Assembly (NCBI GenBank): GCA_027924585.1
Contig: BSBM01000151.1
Span: 7,287,501-7,351,500, forward strand
Source of the DNA: Larix kaempferi
Taxonomy: Eukaryota; Streptophyta; Pinopsida; Pinales; Pinaceae
Reading direction: 5' to 3'
DNA length: 64,000 bases
This document shows positions 36,952 to 48,245 of this stretch, in pieces. The notes below the pieces were generated by a model. The model saw nothing but the letters and a program-made list of their open reading frames with translations, ran no database searches and was not told the origin of the DNA. Position 1 is the stretch's first letter. Each line of letters opens with the position of its first letter. Made by a program: the position numbers and the translations under genes.

Positions 36952-37369
36952 AAAACATTCATTCTTCCATAACACCTCCCATTCATTCTTTCCCATAACA
37001 TTCATTCTCAACATTGAATATTTCCTAACTTAAATTAACATTTAAACATTCCTAACCCCTTCCATTCATTATTTCCCATTCATTCTTCCATGACATTCAT
37101 TCTTCTATAACATTCATTCTCATCATTCGACATTTCCTAACTTTATAACATTCATTCTTATCATTCAACATTTCCTAACTTTATAACATTCATTCTCATC
37201 ATTCAACATTTCCTAACTTTAGATTGCACCTATCGATGTCATTGTCAAATGTGAACCCATATGTCTATTAGACCAATTAAATGATAAGATCTAACAGATC
37301 TATAATTGTCACCAAATTCTCCACCCCAAATCTTTAATTTAAAATATCGCTTATGCAAATTCACATAAC
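36952..37369. other. G-poor low-complexity stretch
   Basis: Repeated AACATTC and CATTCTT-type motifs on the plus strand with very few G. It is part of the strongly skewed block 36360-38580. The right part repeats the segment seen at 35829. Confidence 0.55.
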
Positions 37370-37600
37370 TGAAATCATGGCAAATGGAGACAACGATCAT
37401 TTGATTTTTAATCACAAGAAAAAATTCCAGGATTGTGAAGCTTATGCTAAATTAGAGAAATGATTATTTACAACAAATCAATGAAAATTCATTAAATTGT
37501 TGTCTAAAATCATTGCTCTAATTTAACACAAACTTCACAATCCTGTAATCTTCGCTATGATTAAAAAACAAAACCATTACCCCCATTTGCCATGATTTCA
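37370..37600. repeat. Foldback element 2 (~231 bp)
   Basis: A diverged second copy of foldback 1 in the same orientation, preceded by the same ATTCACATAAC. The paired halves are conserved. Confidence 0.8.
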
Positions 37601-38840
37601 GCCACTTCAAATGTACCTGAACATTGAAAATAAAAATTAAATCAATTAAAAATCCATTATATCAAAATTTGAACTTCATATATTCGCATTTAAACTTCCT
37701 AGTTCATCCATATTTCTATCAAAAATTTTAACATTCATAAACTTCTTAACATTTAAAAATAACATTTGAATAATATACTCTTAACATTTAAAACTTCCTA
37801 ATTGATCCATATTTTTATCAAAACTCATATTTTAACATTCATAATCTTCCTAACATTTTTAAATTTCATAACATGAACCTAAACTTCCTATTTCATCTAA
37901 TATTTCTATCAAAACTTCTATCATTCCCTAAAACTTTATAACAAATTCTTAAACTTTCTATTTCTATCAACTTCTAACATTCCTTAAAACTTCATAACAT
38001 CCTTGAAGATAACATTCAAGTACTTAAATTTCATTTTTAAACTTTATATTTCATCCATATTTTCGTCAAAACTTCAAACATTCTTCAACTTCCTAACATC
38101 TCTAAAATTTGAACTCAACATGTTATCACTTTTAAACTTCCTGATTCATCCTTGTGTATGAAAACTTCTAACATTTCTAAACATCCTAACATTCAAAGAC
38201 AACATTCATTTTTAAACTTCATAATTCATATTTCTATCAAAACTTCTAACAAATTATTAAACTTCCTAACATTCTTGTTCTTAATACACTCAATCTTATC
38301 ATTCATTCATGTCGAACAATCAAAACTTCCTCATTTATAAACTTTAAACCTATATGTGAACATCCACTATTAAAAATTTCATAAATAACATTTCTTAAAC
38401 TTCAATCAAAACTTCCTCATTTATGAACTTTAAACCTATGTTTATCCATTTTTAAACTTCCTAAATAACATTTCTTAAACTTAATAATATTCAAGAATGT
38501 TATGTTTCTTAACATTCATTTTTACATACATTCATTCATTCTTTCAAACATGCAAATATATATTTTAAACTAGATTTAACACCAAATATGTCAAATAAGC
38601 AAAAATAAACTAAATCATTTAAAAACCATGATTCATGAAATATGCAAGTTCAAAATTTACATGTGTAATATAATCTCCAAAAAAATACTCATGAACATGC
38701 AAATTCAATGTACATCCATATATGTATATCTAGTCCAAAAATAAACCTCCTCAACATGTCCAAAACAAATGTTTCCAATCTAAATGCATATCAACAACAA
38801 AAAATTGTCCACCATGAACTATAAAAATAAAATGTATGTG
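37601..38840. other. G-poor low-complexity stretch continuing to the second gene
   Basis: Irregular repeats of ACTTCCTAACATTC-like sequence on the plus strand. No coding sequence. It adjoins the 3' end of the minus-strand gene. Confidence 0.55.
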
Positions 38841-38845
38841 CCATG

Positions 38846-41048
38846 CTATCCTCCACTCGGGCCTCCCCCTGGACTCAACCCTCCCTACAACATGTGTAAA
38901 AAAAATTATGTTCATATCATTTAAATTATTTAAACTATAATCAAAAAATTAAAATATTAAACTAATATATCAAAAAACAATTCAAATATTAACAATATTA
39001 CATCAAATTCTCCAAATGCTTGTCCACCACCATCCTCCAAAGGAGTTTTTCCTTTGCCTCCAAAAGATTTGAGAGACCCAAGCTGCGACATATATAAAAT
39101 CAATTTATGAATCTCATAAATCTAAATCCACAAAAATTAAAATATTAAAACAGTAAACAAAATTAAAGCAGTCAATAAAATTACCTCTCTACCAATATCT
39201 GTTTCATTAAGCAAAGAACCTATATCTCCACCCTAAAATTTAAATTGTATTAATAAATAAAACATACAATGCAAACCAAAAAAATTACTAGATACCAATT
39301 AACTTAAAACTAAAACAAAAAGATTAAAAAACATTAGCTCACAATAGATGGTAAATCATTTATAAAGTTCGTATCTAAAGAAACCTGCATGGATAAGTCA
39401 AATTAACAATAAGATGCATAGTTAAATTATCATTCAAAAAATAATAATTTATATATATATATCAAATTCAAACATAATTACAAATATGTTGATAATAAAT
39501 ATGTACCTCTCTCTCTAGATTTTCGCTAGTTGAAATGTGGAAAGAATGTCCATTCATCATTCTTGAAAACTGCAACCAATTTAAACATTTACATAATGTA
39601 CCTATGATAATGTAACAAAAAAAATCAAATCAAAATAAATAAAATATTTAATTCAAATCAAATCATATCATGTAGTCAACAAACATCTCCCAAACTCGAT
39701 GTGTCATTGGATATAACATTTGCCGCTAAGTCACGACAAATCTTCGCATATGCCCTGAGATCTTCAATGTTCATTCCATCTATTTCATCATCAGTTTTAT
39801 AAACAAACTTTTGACGAATAGCAGAACGAGCCCTTTCTCTAACCAACCCCACATCTACTCCCACTAATACTGACGATAACCCATCGCCAACAAAATTCCT
39901 TGCTGTTGTCCCAAGTTGAGATGTGGGCTCCATCTCTGATTTTAATGCCACCAACCTAGGTGGACGAGATATCTGAGGTGGAGGTCTAAGAGTTGCAGGA
40001 TCTCTATGCACACCTTCTCGATCATATATTCGACCCTTTCCAACTCCATAAAATTTTGAATGAACATCAGTATAATCTGGCTTCATATTTAAAAAAAACT
40101 CAGCATAAAAAAATCTAGCAAAATACTGAGAAACCTCATTGTTCCATGGAAAACAACCGTAGGCTGCAAGAAACCGATCATAAAGTAAATGTGCCAGATG
40201 AGGATGTTTGAAATATTGCACTTTCAACATTTCTTTTTTCAAACCTTCTTTGAAATTAAACATTGATTTGGCCTGCTCTTTTGTCACTCTTTCTTTCACA
40301 ACATCCCATTTGTCTGGACCCATCACTTGATCCCTTCGTCTTCGCATCAAATCTACAAAACCATCTGTAGTTGGCCCGAGATTCTCATATGCCTGAATGA
40401 AGTTTTGCAATGATCCCAAAACAATCTCCAAACTTTGTTTACTCTCCGGAGGGAGATCCATAGTAGACAAATCATTTTGCAATTTCTCATAGTGGGATCT
40501 ACATCTTTCAAGAGTCATTTGATGATCACCACCTTCCCATGGAAGCTCCCGAGGTAAATCAGATGGATATGTCGTAATGGGTGTACAACCCTCGGTTAAT
40601 TCAACATATTGCGTCCTAGCACGACCATCATCACCTCGTGTAGAATGGTGAGCCTCTTGAGAATCTTGCTCTGCACCGTCATCTGTCTCCCTTGCTTTCC
40701 CTGTCTCCCTCCCTATAGAATTACAAGCATCTTCCGAACCATGCTCTGCTTCAAATGAAAATAAAGTTTTGTTTAAACACAACTACAAATTTTGCACACA
40801 AAAAGACAATTTGCATATAAATGTTAAAAGATTGATATTCATATGCCAATAGAGGGTTGAGATCGACGTTCTCCCATAGAAGATACAGGGGAATCATTTG
40901 TACCCCTTTCACCTCGTCGATGCGAACTATACAATAAATTAGAGTCCCGAGGAGAGGTTGACAACCTCCGATTATCACTCGTACCACCCACCCCAGAAGA
41001 TTGTGAAGACCTCCTACGCTTTCGCCTCAAAGAATCCTCTATTTCCAT
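38846..41048 (-). CDS. Second transposon gene, multi-exon, unknown accessory protein
   Basis: The main exon is open from about 40752 down to 39685. It encodes an acidic N-terminal region and then about 250 residues with no recognised family (segments LPRELPWEGGD, FLAAYGCFPWNNEVSQYFARFFYAEFFLN). Beyond 39685 the frame appears to splice into five small phase-0 exons with GT-AG borders: 39569-39507, 39384-39343, 39232-39185, 39082-39002 and 38884-38846, ending ...GGGPSGG and TAG. A likely first exon starts at 41048 (MEIEDSLRRKRRRS, basic and nuclear-localisation-like); its donor is ambiguous (a GTGAAA near 40911 keeps phase). Unlike the transposase, no stop breaks it. A DNA-binding accessory role is a guess from context. 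Confidence 0.6.
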
Positions 41049-42071
41049 TTAATATATAATGCCTACACCTAAACACAAATATCAACTAATTACATATTCA
41101 AATCCTGCATGTTAATTCTATGAATTATAAAACCTAACTAGTAAAGAGACTAAGTTATTTAACAATACCTATATTTACCTAATTTATAATCTAATAGTTT
41201 TAAGAAAGAGTCTAGCTAATATTGTTAGATGATGAATTAATGTACCGATTTTCCAAGTGTTTTTGATGTTTAAAATGAATGGAACCAATATAGTTAATGG
41301 GTTTATTTTTTTATGTCAAAAAAAGAGTTAATGTTTCTATTTTAACTTCCTAATACCTAACTTAATACCTAAAATATTATTACATCTTCAAAATATTTTC
41401 ATTATTGCACAAAATAAAGTAAAAATTGACAATTCATGTATCGTGTTTTGAGTTGAAATGTTCTCAAATTTGCCATTTTCGATAAACTTTTCAGTTTCTT
41501 AAACTAATAATTTGAACAAAATATTTTAATACTCTACACATAAATTATATCTACAAATATTCTCATTATTCCATAGAATAGAAAAGAAAATTACTGTTAA
41601 TAGTATTATGACTGAATTAAATGACATGTTTCCCATATTGGCCATGTTCAACAATGATCTTTAATTTCAATCTGATAATAGTAACGATTCTTGGTATTAT
41701 GTTCTCCAAGTCTGCCATGTTGCAAACAACAGAAAACATAATACCAAGATCACCACCTTTACTAAAATAAAACTCGAAACCTTTGTGGCATAATATCACC
41801 TAGTATTTTATAAAATGACTGACTATTATTGTTCAATTACATAAAACTTACTATAGTACATCTAGATTAAAGCCTATTCATGTCTATAGTTGCATTGTAC
41901 CTAAAGTCCATTTAAATTAGTGTTTTATCAAAAATAGAGTTTAACTGTCTAAAATTTGGTTGTATCTAAGCTATCTATCCACACAGTTTGTAATATAAGT
42001 AATATATAGATCTCTGCACTCTGTAAACAGACAGTTCATGAACTCTGTCAACTTAAACATATTGACAGAGT
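41049..42071. other. AT-rich region upstream of the second gene
   Basis: No supported coding sequence. It may hold the promoter of the minus-strand gene. A local inverted pairing lies at about 41690-41750 (NNCTTGGTATTATGTT and complement). Confidence 0.5.
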
Positions 42072-43026
42072 CATTAGAGAGATTTTGAGGTCAAAAAAGG
42101 GCCTCCTAAGAGATGTACTACAAAAATATGAGATATATTAAAATATTATGAATTGGGGGTTTTATGGGGTAGGTATATATGACAAGTCACCTCCCACACT
42201 ATTTTCTATGCACAATATAAATAACCATGGTTGAGTTACTTTTCAAAATTCACTAGAAATAAAATTAATAAAATAATTCTACATTGATGTGACTAAGATT
42301 CATTGTAAATTCCCAAAAATGTATTGTCCTTTAACATTTATTTGTCTTGAACTTGAAAATGAAATTAAATAATAACAAACATTTTTAAGAGCTTTTTTTT
42401 AAAATTTTATGTTGACTTTTTATATTTAGTACTTTTCTCATGAATTTAATAATGTAATTTAATTGAGAATTTATTTACATGTAAAATGTCAATAATATTA
42501 TTATAATCCACATTGCATTATTATTATTATTATTATTATTATTTATTAAATCTATTATTATTCTTTATTAGTTTGACATTATGTTATTAAATAGAATGGA
42601 GTGAATATATAATTTAAAATTAAAAACATAAAAATGATAATATATTATTTTATAAAAAAATGTGAAAGGACTTTCTTTATGAATTAAGAGTACTTCACTT
42701 GAAAATGGCAATAATATTATTTTATGTGAAAGTGTGAAAAGACATTCATTATGAGTACTTTACTTCAAAATGACAATAATATTATTTTATGAAAAGATTA
42801 TCATTATGAGTACTTTACTTTATGACTTAAAAGTACTTACACCACTACCTTGGTTAACTATGTGTTTTCATCCACCATAGAAAATTTGACAAATAAACAT
42901 TCTTAACTCATGCAATGCCACCTCACCAAGGGGGATGATGTCATCTACTAGAATGTGATTGGTTGTATTTTATAGTACATTTTCTTTGTTTTGAGGCCCT
43001 TTTTTGACCTCAAAATTTCTCTAATG
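42072..43026. mobile_element. Small inverted-repeat element (~955 bp, non-autonomous)
   Basis: The ends are imperfect inverted repeats of about 55 bp: CATTAGAGAGATTTTGAGG at the left and its complement at the right, continuing through GTCAAAAAAGGGCCTC. The interior is AT-rich and non-coding, with an ATT microsatellite at 42518-42544. It sits inside the 36-bp palindromic repeat array. No target duplication was recognised. Confidence 0.65.
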
Positions 43027-43134
43027 TCATGAACTCTGTCAACTTGGACATGTTGACAGAGTTCATGAACTCTTCCAACTTGGACATGTTGACAGAGTTC
43101 ATGAACTCTGCCAACTTGGCCATGTTGACAGAGT
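43027..43134. repeat. Three 36-bp palindromic tandem units
   Basis: Units start at 43027, 43063 and 43099 (TCATGAACTCTG...). Each holds AACTCTGTCAAC and its complement GTTGACAGAGTT. A further unit lies left of the inserted element at about 42032-42071. Confidence 0.85.
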
Positions 43135-43890
43135 TCATGAATAAAACAATCCTGCATATAAATAGGATATGTTCTTTCCAAATAAAATTACTGTCCTACT
43201 TTAATTTTCTTTTCTAAACACAGCAAAATACAACAATTTCAAAAAACAACTTAACACTAGCAATATTCCTTTTATATTTAAATTTACATCATTTTCAACA
43301 TTCAATACGTTCAAACTCCAACAACTCTGCGGAACTAGACAGAGTCCATGGACTCTGCCCAGCTGGACAGAGTCCATTGACTCTGCCCAGCTGGACAGAG
43401 TCCATGGAATCTGTCCATTGACACAGCCGACACATAATTAAAGCAAAACGTTTACAAGAAATATAAATTGAAGAGAATTACAAAAATATATTCTCCTTTC
43501 CAAGTTGACAGAGTTAATGAATAAAACAAGCCTGCATATAAATAGGATATGTTCTTTCCAAATAAAATTACTGTCCTACTTTAATTTTCTTTTCTAAACA
43601 CAGCCAAATACAAAAATTTGAAAAAACTTAACACTAACAATATTCCTTTTATATTTAAATTTACATCATTTTCAACATTCATTACGTCCAAACTCCAACA
43701 ACTCTGCGGAACTGGACAGAGTCCATGGACTCTGCGGAACTTGACAGAGTCCATGGACTCTCCCCAACTGTACAGAGTCCATGAACTCTGTCCAACTAAG
43801 CAGAGTAAATGGACTCTGCCCAGTTGGACGAGTCCATTTACTCTGCCCAGTTGGACAGAGTCCATGGACTCTGTCCATCGACACAGCAGA
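43125..43890. repeat. 380-bp tandem duplication ending in palindromic arrays
   Basis: Sequence from 43141 restarts at 43521 (period 380). Each copy has a TATAAATA box-like site (about 43157 and 43537) and ends in an array of ~30-33 bp units around the palindrome CAGAGTCCATGGACTCTG (43325-43425 and 43702-43885). The second array is longer. Open frames across the array on both strands follow the repeat and were not called. Confidence 0.8.
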
Positions 43891-44539
43891 CACATAATTA
43901 AAGTAAAACATTTACAGGGAATATAAATAGAAGACAATTACAAAAATTTATTCTCCATACCTCCAAAACGCAACCAAAACGAAAGGCAAATTGAAATATG
44001 CCCGAACACAGCGCAAAATTCGAATTCGAAACACCCGAGACGGCCGTCGCAGACGAATCGAAAGACCTGCACTAACAACATCAGCTTCAATAAGACTTCC
44101 CACAATAACAGTATCAACTTCAATACGCAACTTTAAAATAGAAAAACACATTTTCAAAATCGAAAAATGAAAGTCATACCTCTGCAAACACCGCGTCGAT
44201 CCGTCGCCAGCTGCAGCACCTCAACAACGTTCAACCTACAGGTGACGAGAACGTCCAACACCCGTAACGATAATACAAATGCCCAGAACAGAGGGAACCT
44301 CACTTACGTGCAGGTGACAAGAAAGGCTACTTTCTCACAAAGGATAGGCAAACGGGGGGGCTACGACGAACAACAAATTACGCGCAGGGTGGTGAATCAA
44401 CAACACACGCCTGCGACCAACCGGCTTGCAAACAAGCGACAGGGCGGACAGATGACAGAGCGTAAGGGCCCCTATCGGCGCAACATGGGTCCACACGAGT
44501 AGAGAAAATGACAGGTGAGGGGCCGCGACCGAGCTTTTA
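43891..44539. other. GC-richer right subterminal region
   Basis: It has more CpG than its surroundings (for example GACGGCCGTCGC near 44038). Short frames exist on both strands, for example 44167-44502 plus, but none is recognisable. It may be a promoter or leader region. Confidence 0.4.
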
Positions 44540-44825
44540 TGCCGAATAATTATTCGGCCGAACAAGTGTCCGGCCGAACAATTGTTCGGACGAATAATTG
44601 TTCGACCGAACAAGTGTTCGGCCGAACAATTGTTCACACCGCCGTGAGTTTCCTCCATCCGGCTAAAACAATGCACATATTTCGAGGCCTCCGTCAAGTC
44701 TAACGGTGGCCCGTTAACGGTTATTCGGCCGAATAAATACTAAGTTATTCGGCCGAATAAGTTTAATTATTCGGCCGAATAAATATATTATTCGACCGAA
44801 TAATTGAACTTATTCGGCCGAATAA
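44540..44825. repeat. Right array of the 16-bp palindrome and variants
   Basis: Exact TTATTCGGCCGAATAA copies at 44721-44736, 44745-44760, 44767-44782 and 44810-44825. A one-mismatch copy is at 44788-44803. Variants with TTGTTCGGCCGAACAA-like sequence run from about 44541 to 44634. It mirrors the left array. Confidence 0.85.
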
Positions 44826-44848
44826 CCTCCGCTAGTGTTCTTCCACCG

Positions 44849-44890
44849 CCGATTCTCACCAAACTGTTACCCACCTTTGCGTTTCCACCC
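44849..44890 (-). repeat. Right terminal inverted repeat
   Basis: Read on the minus strand from 44890: GGGTGGAAA, then GGTGGGTAA, TTTGGTGAGAATCGG. The blocks follow the same order as at the left end. Confidence 0.6.
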
Positions 44891-45060
44891 TACACTCATG
44901 TACTCTCATATTTCTTTCTCAGATATGTCGACCACTTGTGAGTCACTCTTCGGTTTCTTATGTTTCAAATAGAGCTCGTATCACCATTTCAGATTGTGAG
45001 GATACAGTGATTTGGGAAGGAGTTAAATCTTTTGGAGTACTCAAAGGGAAGAAGCACTAC
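44891..45060 (+). mobile_element. LINE relic at the B/C junction, right part
   Basis: It continues the relic broken by the DNA transposon and matches 16952-17115. The A/B junction (16941-16960) is the matching empty site. Confidence 0.75.
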
Positions 45061-45986
45061 TACATGGTGGCGATGTTTAAGAGGTTTTTTAACACAAAAC
45101 TACTATTGTGTCTTAAAATTTTATTTTACATGTTTTGAGAATGTTTAAGACAATTTTTTTAAGACTTGGCATTTCCTCTCAAATATCTATTTTCTATGGC
45201 TTTTTTTTTAGTTACTATTTTCTTACGTGGAAAGTGATTTTATGATTTTATGCGGGAGGGAAGCAAAAATTGGTTTTGCATGAAGCTTTGGAAAATTAAG
45301 CATCTTAGGTTGTTCTCTTCTTCGAGGTAAATCTCTATGCATTCTTTTTCACGTTTTGCATTTCCGGTGAATAGTAAAAATGTTATGAGAAGCAATTTTA
45401 GATACATAAGATAGGGGTTTATGGGGTTTGGTACAGATATGGTTCATTCACTCTATTTGGGGTAATTTTGAAAACTAGAATTCTTCTCGAGCTTGATGTC
45501 CGTTAATTAAATGACGATTATTAAACTCTTCATCATGTCGATCATTAAACTATGTGCAGGATTCGCTCTGGCAGATATGAGGAGATAACGAATATCTTTA
45601 TTTCTTTTTCTTTCTTTTTTATTTAAATCTTGAAACTAGGAATTTTTCCAAGACATCCTACTCAATCGAACTCGAAGGATAGATGTAGGGCTTATAGAAG
45701 GGATGTGTACTAATGTGCTTGGTTTGGTGCTAGAATGAGTTGTTCTCATTGATGTATAAATGGCATTCGTGTATTCAATAAAGGTATTAGCGGGAAAGTC
45801 CCCAGACACAGAATAGAAGCCCGCAACACTCTTACCATTTTGAAATTTTAATAAACATACTCCCCATTTTGATAACTGTAACCTGCTGGTAAGAAGGTTT
45901 TAGAGCCTACATTTCAGGACAAATGAAAGGCAAGGGAACCAACGAGGAATTTACAATAAATTTTATCTTGTCTAGGCATAAATTAT
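45061..45986. other. Non-coding part of unit C
   Basis: Equivalent of 17116-18048; AT-rich, no gene. Confidence 0.5.
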
Positions 45987-46265
45987 GTTCCAGGCGCCAA
46001 TCTTGATACTGAAGGGCTAGGTTCAGCCACTGCTCCTGGTCCCGAATAAACAACTAATGTAGAAAAACTAGTCGAGATCTATTGAAAAGATGGTTATTAT
46101 CTTCTTGGAGACGGCTTGGATGCATTTGCTTGGAGATTCCGACGGAACATTTGCAGAGATGACGAACGAGTTCAAATAAAAGCTAGTGAGTGGTGGCGAT
46201 TTTATCTCATTTTAATAAGCATTGTTACTCTTCCAAACGGTTATGTTGATGCATACAAGTTATAA
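45987..46265 (+). pseudogene. Decayed exon of an unrecognised gene (copy C)
   Basis: Copy C equivalent of 18049-18327 with the same two in-frame stops and a few substitutions. Confidence 0.4.
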
Positions 46266-46360
46266 CTAACCCGTTTTGATATGATTATGAGCTGAGCAGG
46301 CTTAGGCCCTTCAGACATAATATGGAGTGAACAAGCCTTCCAAACGCCACGCTGACAAAT

Positions 46361-46472
46361 GGAGGAGTGAACAATGGTGAAGGCAGCTGGAAAGTAATGG
46401 GAAACAACGTATTATCCATACTGGAACTGATATTGCATTCAATATTTGAAGGACTCACCATCGGCATTGCAG
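46361..46472 (+). pseudogene. ZIP-like metal transporter exon fragment (copy C)
   Basis: Duplicate of 18423-18534 with the donor at 46473. HSIFEGLTIGIAG replaces HSVFEG. Confidence 0.45.
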
Positions 46473-48245
46473 GTAGGTCATTTCTCCTTAAATTTGATTG
46501 TACTTTTCGACTTCGAAGTTTCTTTTTTCCTATTTTAGATTCAGGTTCAATGTTCGAAAAATGAGTGTTCATATTTTCTTGAGAAAAGTTGTCTTCCGAG
46601 ATTAAAAATGTTAAACATTTTCTCTGGAAAAGCTGTGTTTTTGGATATTAGTTCAACTAGTTACTGTAACCTTTTCCATAATAATGTTATTCAGGTACTG
46701 TGATGCCAGAAATATTTTTCCAATATTCCAAGAACATTTTTCGGTCCTTGGACAATTTGCTTTTCAAGTTACAATTCTATTAAAAATTAAAATTAAAGAG
46801 AGACAGAGTTTGCGGTTGAGGATGGTCAAAATGGAACTCCCTACCAGTCACTCCTCCCAAGTTTGGAGACTACTTTCCCGATTGAGTAGCTAATGATAAA
46901 ACACTAAAACAAGTTTATAGTGGGTATTCCATGCTGCATTCAACTATTTGTTAAAAGTCGGACCGTGAGAACCAATTTCACCATATTTGTTGCTCAAATT
47001 AAGTAATATTTGTAAGAATTCATTAGGTTTTGTGTCACTATATATGATGCTTCAGTATGCTCGTAAAAATTAAATGGGGTTGCTTCGCGTGTGCTAATGG
47101 CTATCCATATATTGGATCCCTCTGTGTATTAGTGGTAGGCCTGCTCTACGAACAAAACTATCTTCCCACATTAGTTGGCTCCGACATATTTTGAAGACCT
47201 GCTATTCATGTGTAATTTGATATTCCTAATACACCCCATCAAACCAAACCATTGGTTAAGGTCGTTTGCTATGATACCTTGTTAAAAAATGGATACGTTA
47301 GGAACAAACTTGGAACCTTCTCTGGCCACTGGTCTCCAACATATTGTGGAACAGGACGTTGTGAACCACACTTCACTTCAATGTCAAGTTTTTACCATTA
47401 TTCTGGACTTTCAAATGATATGTCGTCGCATTTCAAAGATCTAAATTTTATAAATTAGGAAATCTAAGTTTATAGAAAATATGGTCAAATCTTATGGTTG
47501 ATAAATTAGGTGACTATCATATCATAGCACTTATTTTTTTTCTTGGAATCGAGTGATATAATCTGTTTTGTTAAATGTTGAAACGAATAATTGTTTTACA
47601 GAGCTAAGAAGACCAATACTTTTTACTTTGAATGATAAGACTGTTGCAGCTGACGATTAAGTAGCCACCAGATTATAAACAGGTGAAAGCATTGGAGAGA
47701 AAAGCAACTTGCTATCAGTTTGGATATGCTCATTATAAGCACGAAATGAGAGTAATCTTAAGTTGTTGTTACTGAGCATAAATGATTTGATGGTTTGTAG
47801 TATACATATCGGTTTGATGCACTTTAAATTTTAAAGTAAATTAAGTAGTTTGTCATATCAATTAAGTAGTTTTTCATTTTTTGAAGTTTGATAAACCAAA
47901 ATTAATTTGAATGAATATTAATTATCATCATTCTCATTATCATAATTTGAAACCATTTGATTATGGTTGAAAAATAAACAGCACTTTACATTTTATAATT
48001 TGAATTAATTTGTTTTGTTACTTATCATTTGCTAACCAAAATCTACATATATGGATTGATCTTTACTATTACAGTTCTGGTCTCGTTTTATTTTTAGAGT
48101 AAGAAAAGAATATTCACCCATCCCTTCTTGAGGGCTTGAGGGCTTGTTTCCTTAAATAAGAGAATTTCTATTTACTGCTCACCGAAGGTTTGTTTCCTTG
48201 AATAGATGGATTGAATAAGTTTGGATTTTTGTCTTTCCTAAACCA

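Larger units (their letters stand above)
30339..44890 (+). mobile_element. Large two-gene DNA transposon, superfamily not assigned (~14.55 kb)
   Basis: The insert lies inside the LINE relic that is continuous at the A/B junction. Both ends begin GGGTG and share further blocks (A-rich, then TGGGT, TTTGG, GTGAGAA) as an imperfect inverted repeat of about 45 bp. Arrays of the palindrome TTATTCGGCCGAATAA flank both inner ends. A transposase-like gene runs on the plus strand and a second gene converges on the minus strand. No target duplication is clear; 4-5 bases of the empty site seem lost. Ends do not read CACTA, so a CACTA element is unlikely. The transposase carries stops, so this copy is dead. 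Confidence 0.8.

Noticed and set aside
43027-43134. Regular 36-bp repeats that look like a CRISPR array
   Set aside because: The units abut with no unique spacers, the context is plant nuclear DNA, and the units are palindromic tandem repeats.
43581-43937. Minus- and plus-strand frames across the CAGAGTCCATGGACTCTG array
   Set aside because: Frames are open in several phases because the array is repetitive; the proteins are repeats of the same few residues.
44167-44502. Plus-strand 111-codon frame near the right end of the transposon
   Set aside because: No recognisable domain, GC-rich sequence open on both strands, and no partner exon seen.
30339-44890. CACTA, hAT or Mutator assignment for the large transposon
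   Set aside because: Ends start GGGTG and not CACTA, no 8-9 bp target duplication is visible, and transposase motifs do not match those I know for these groups.
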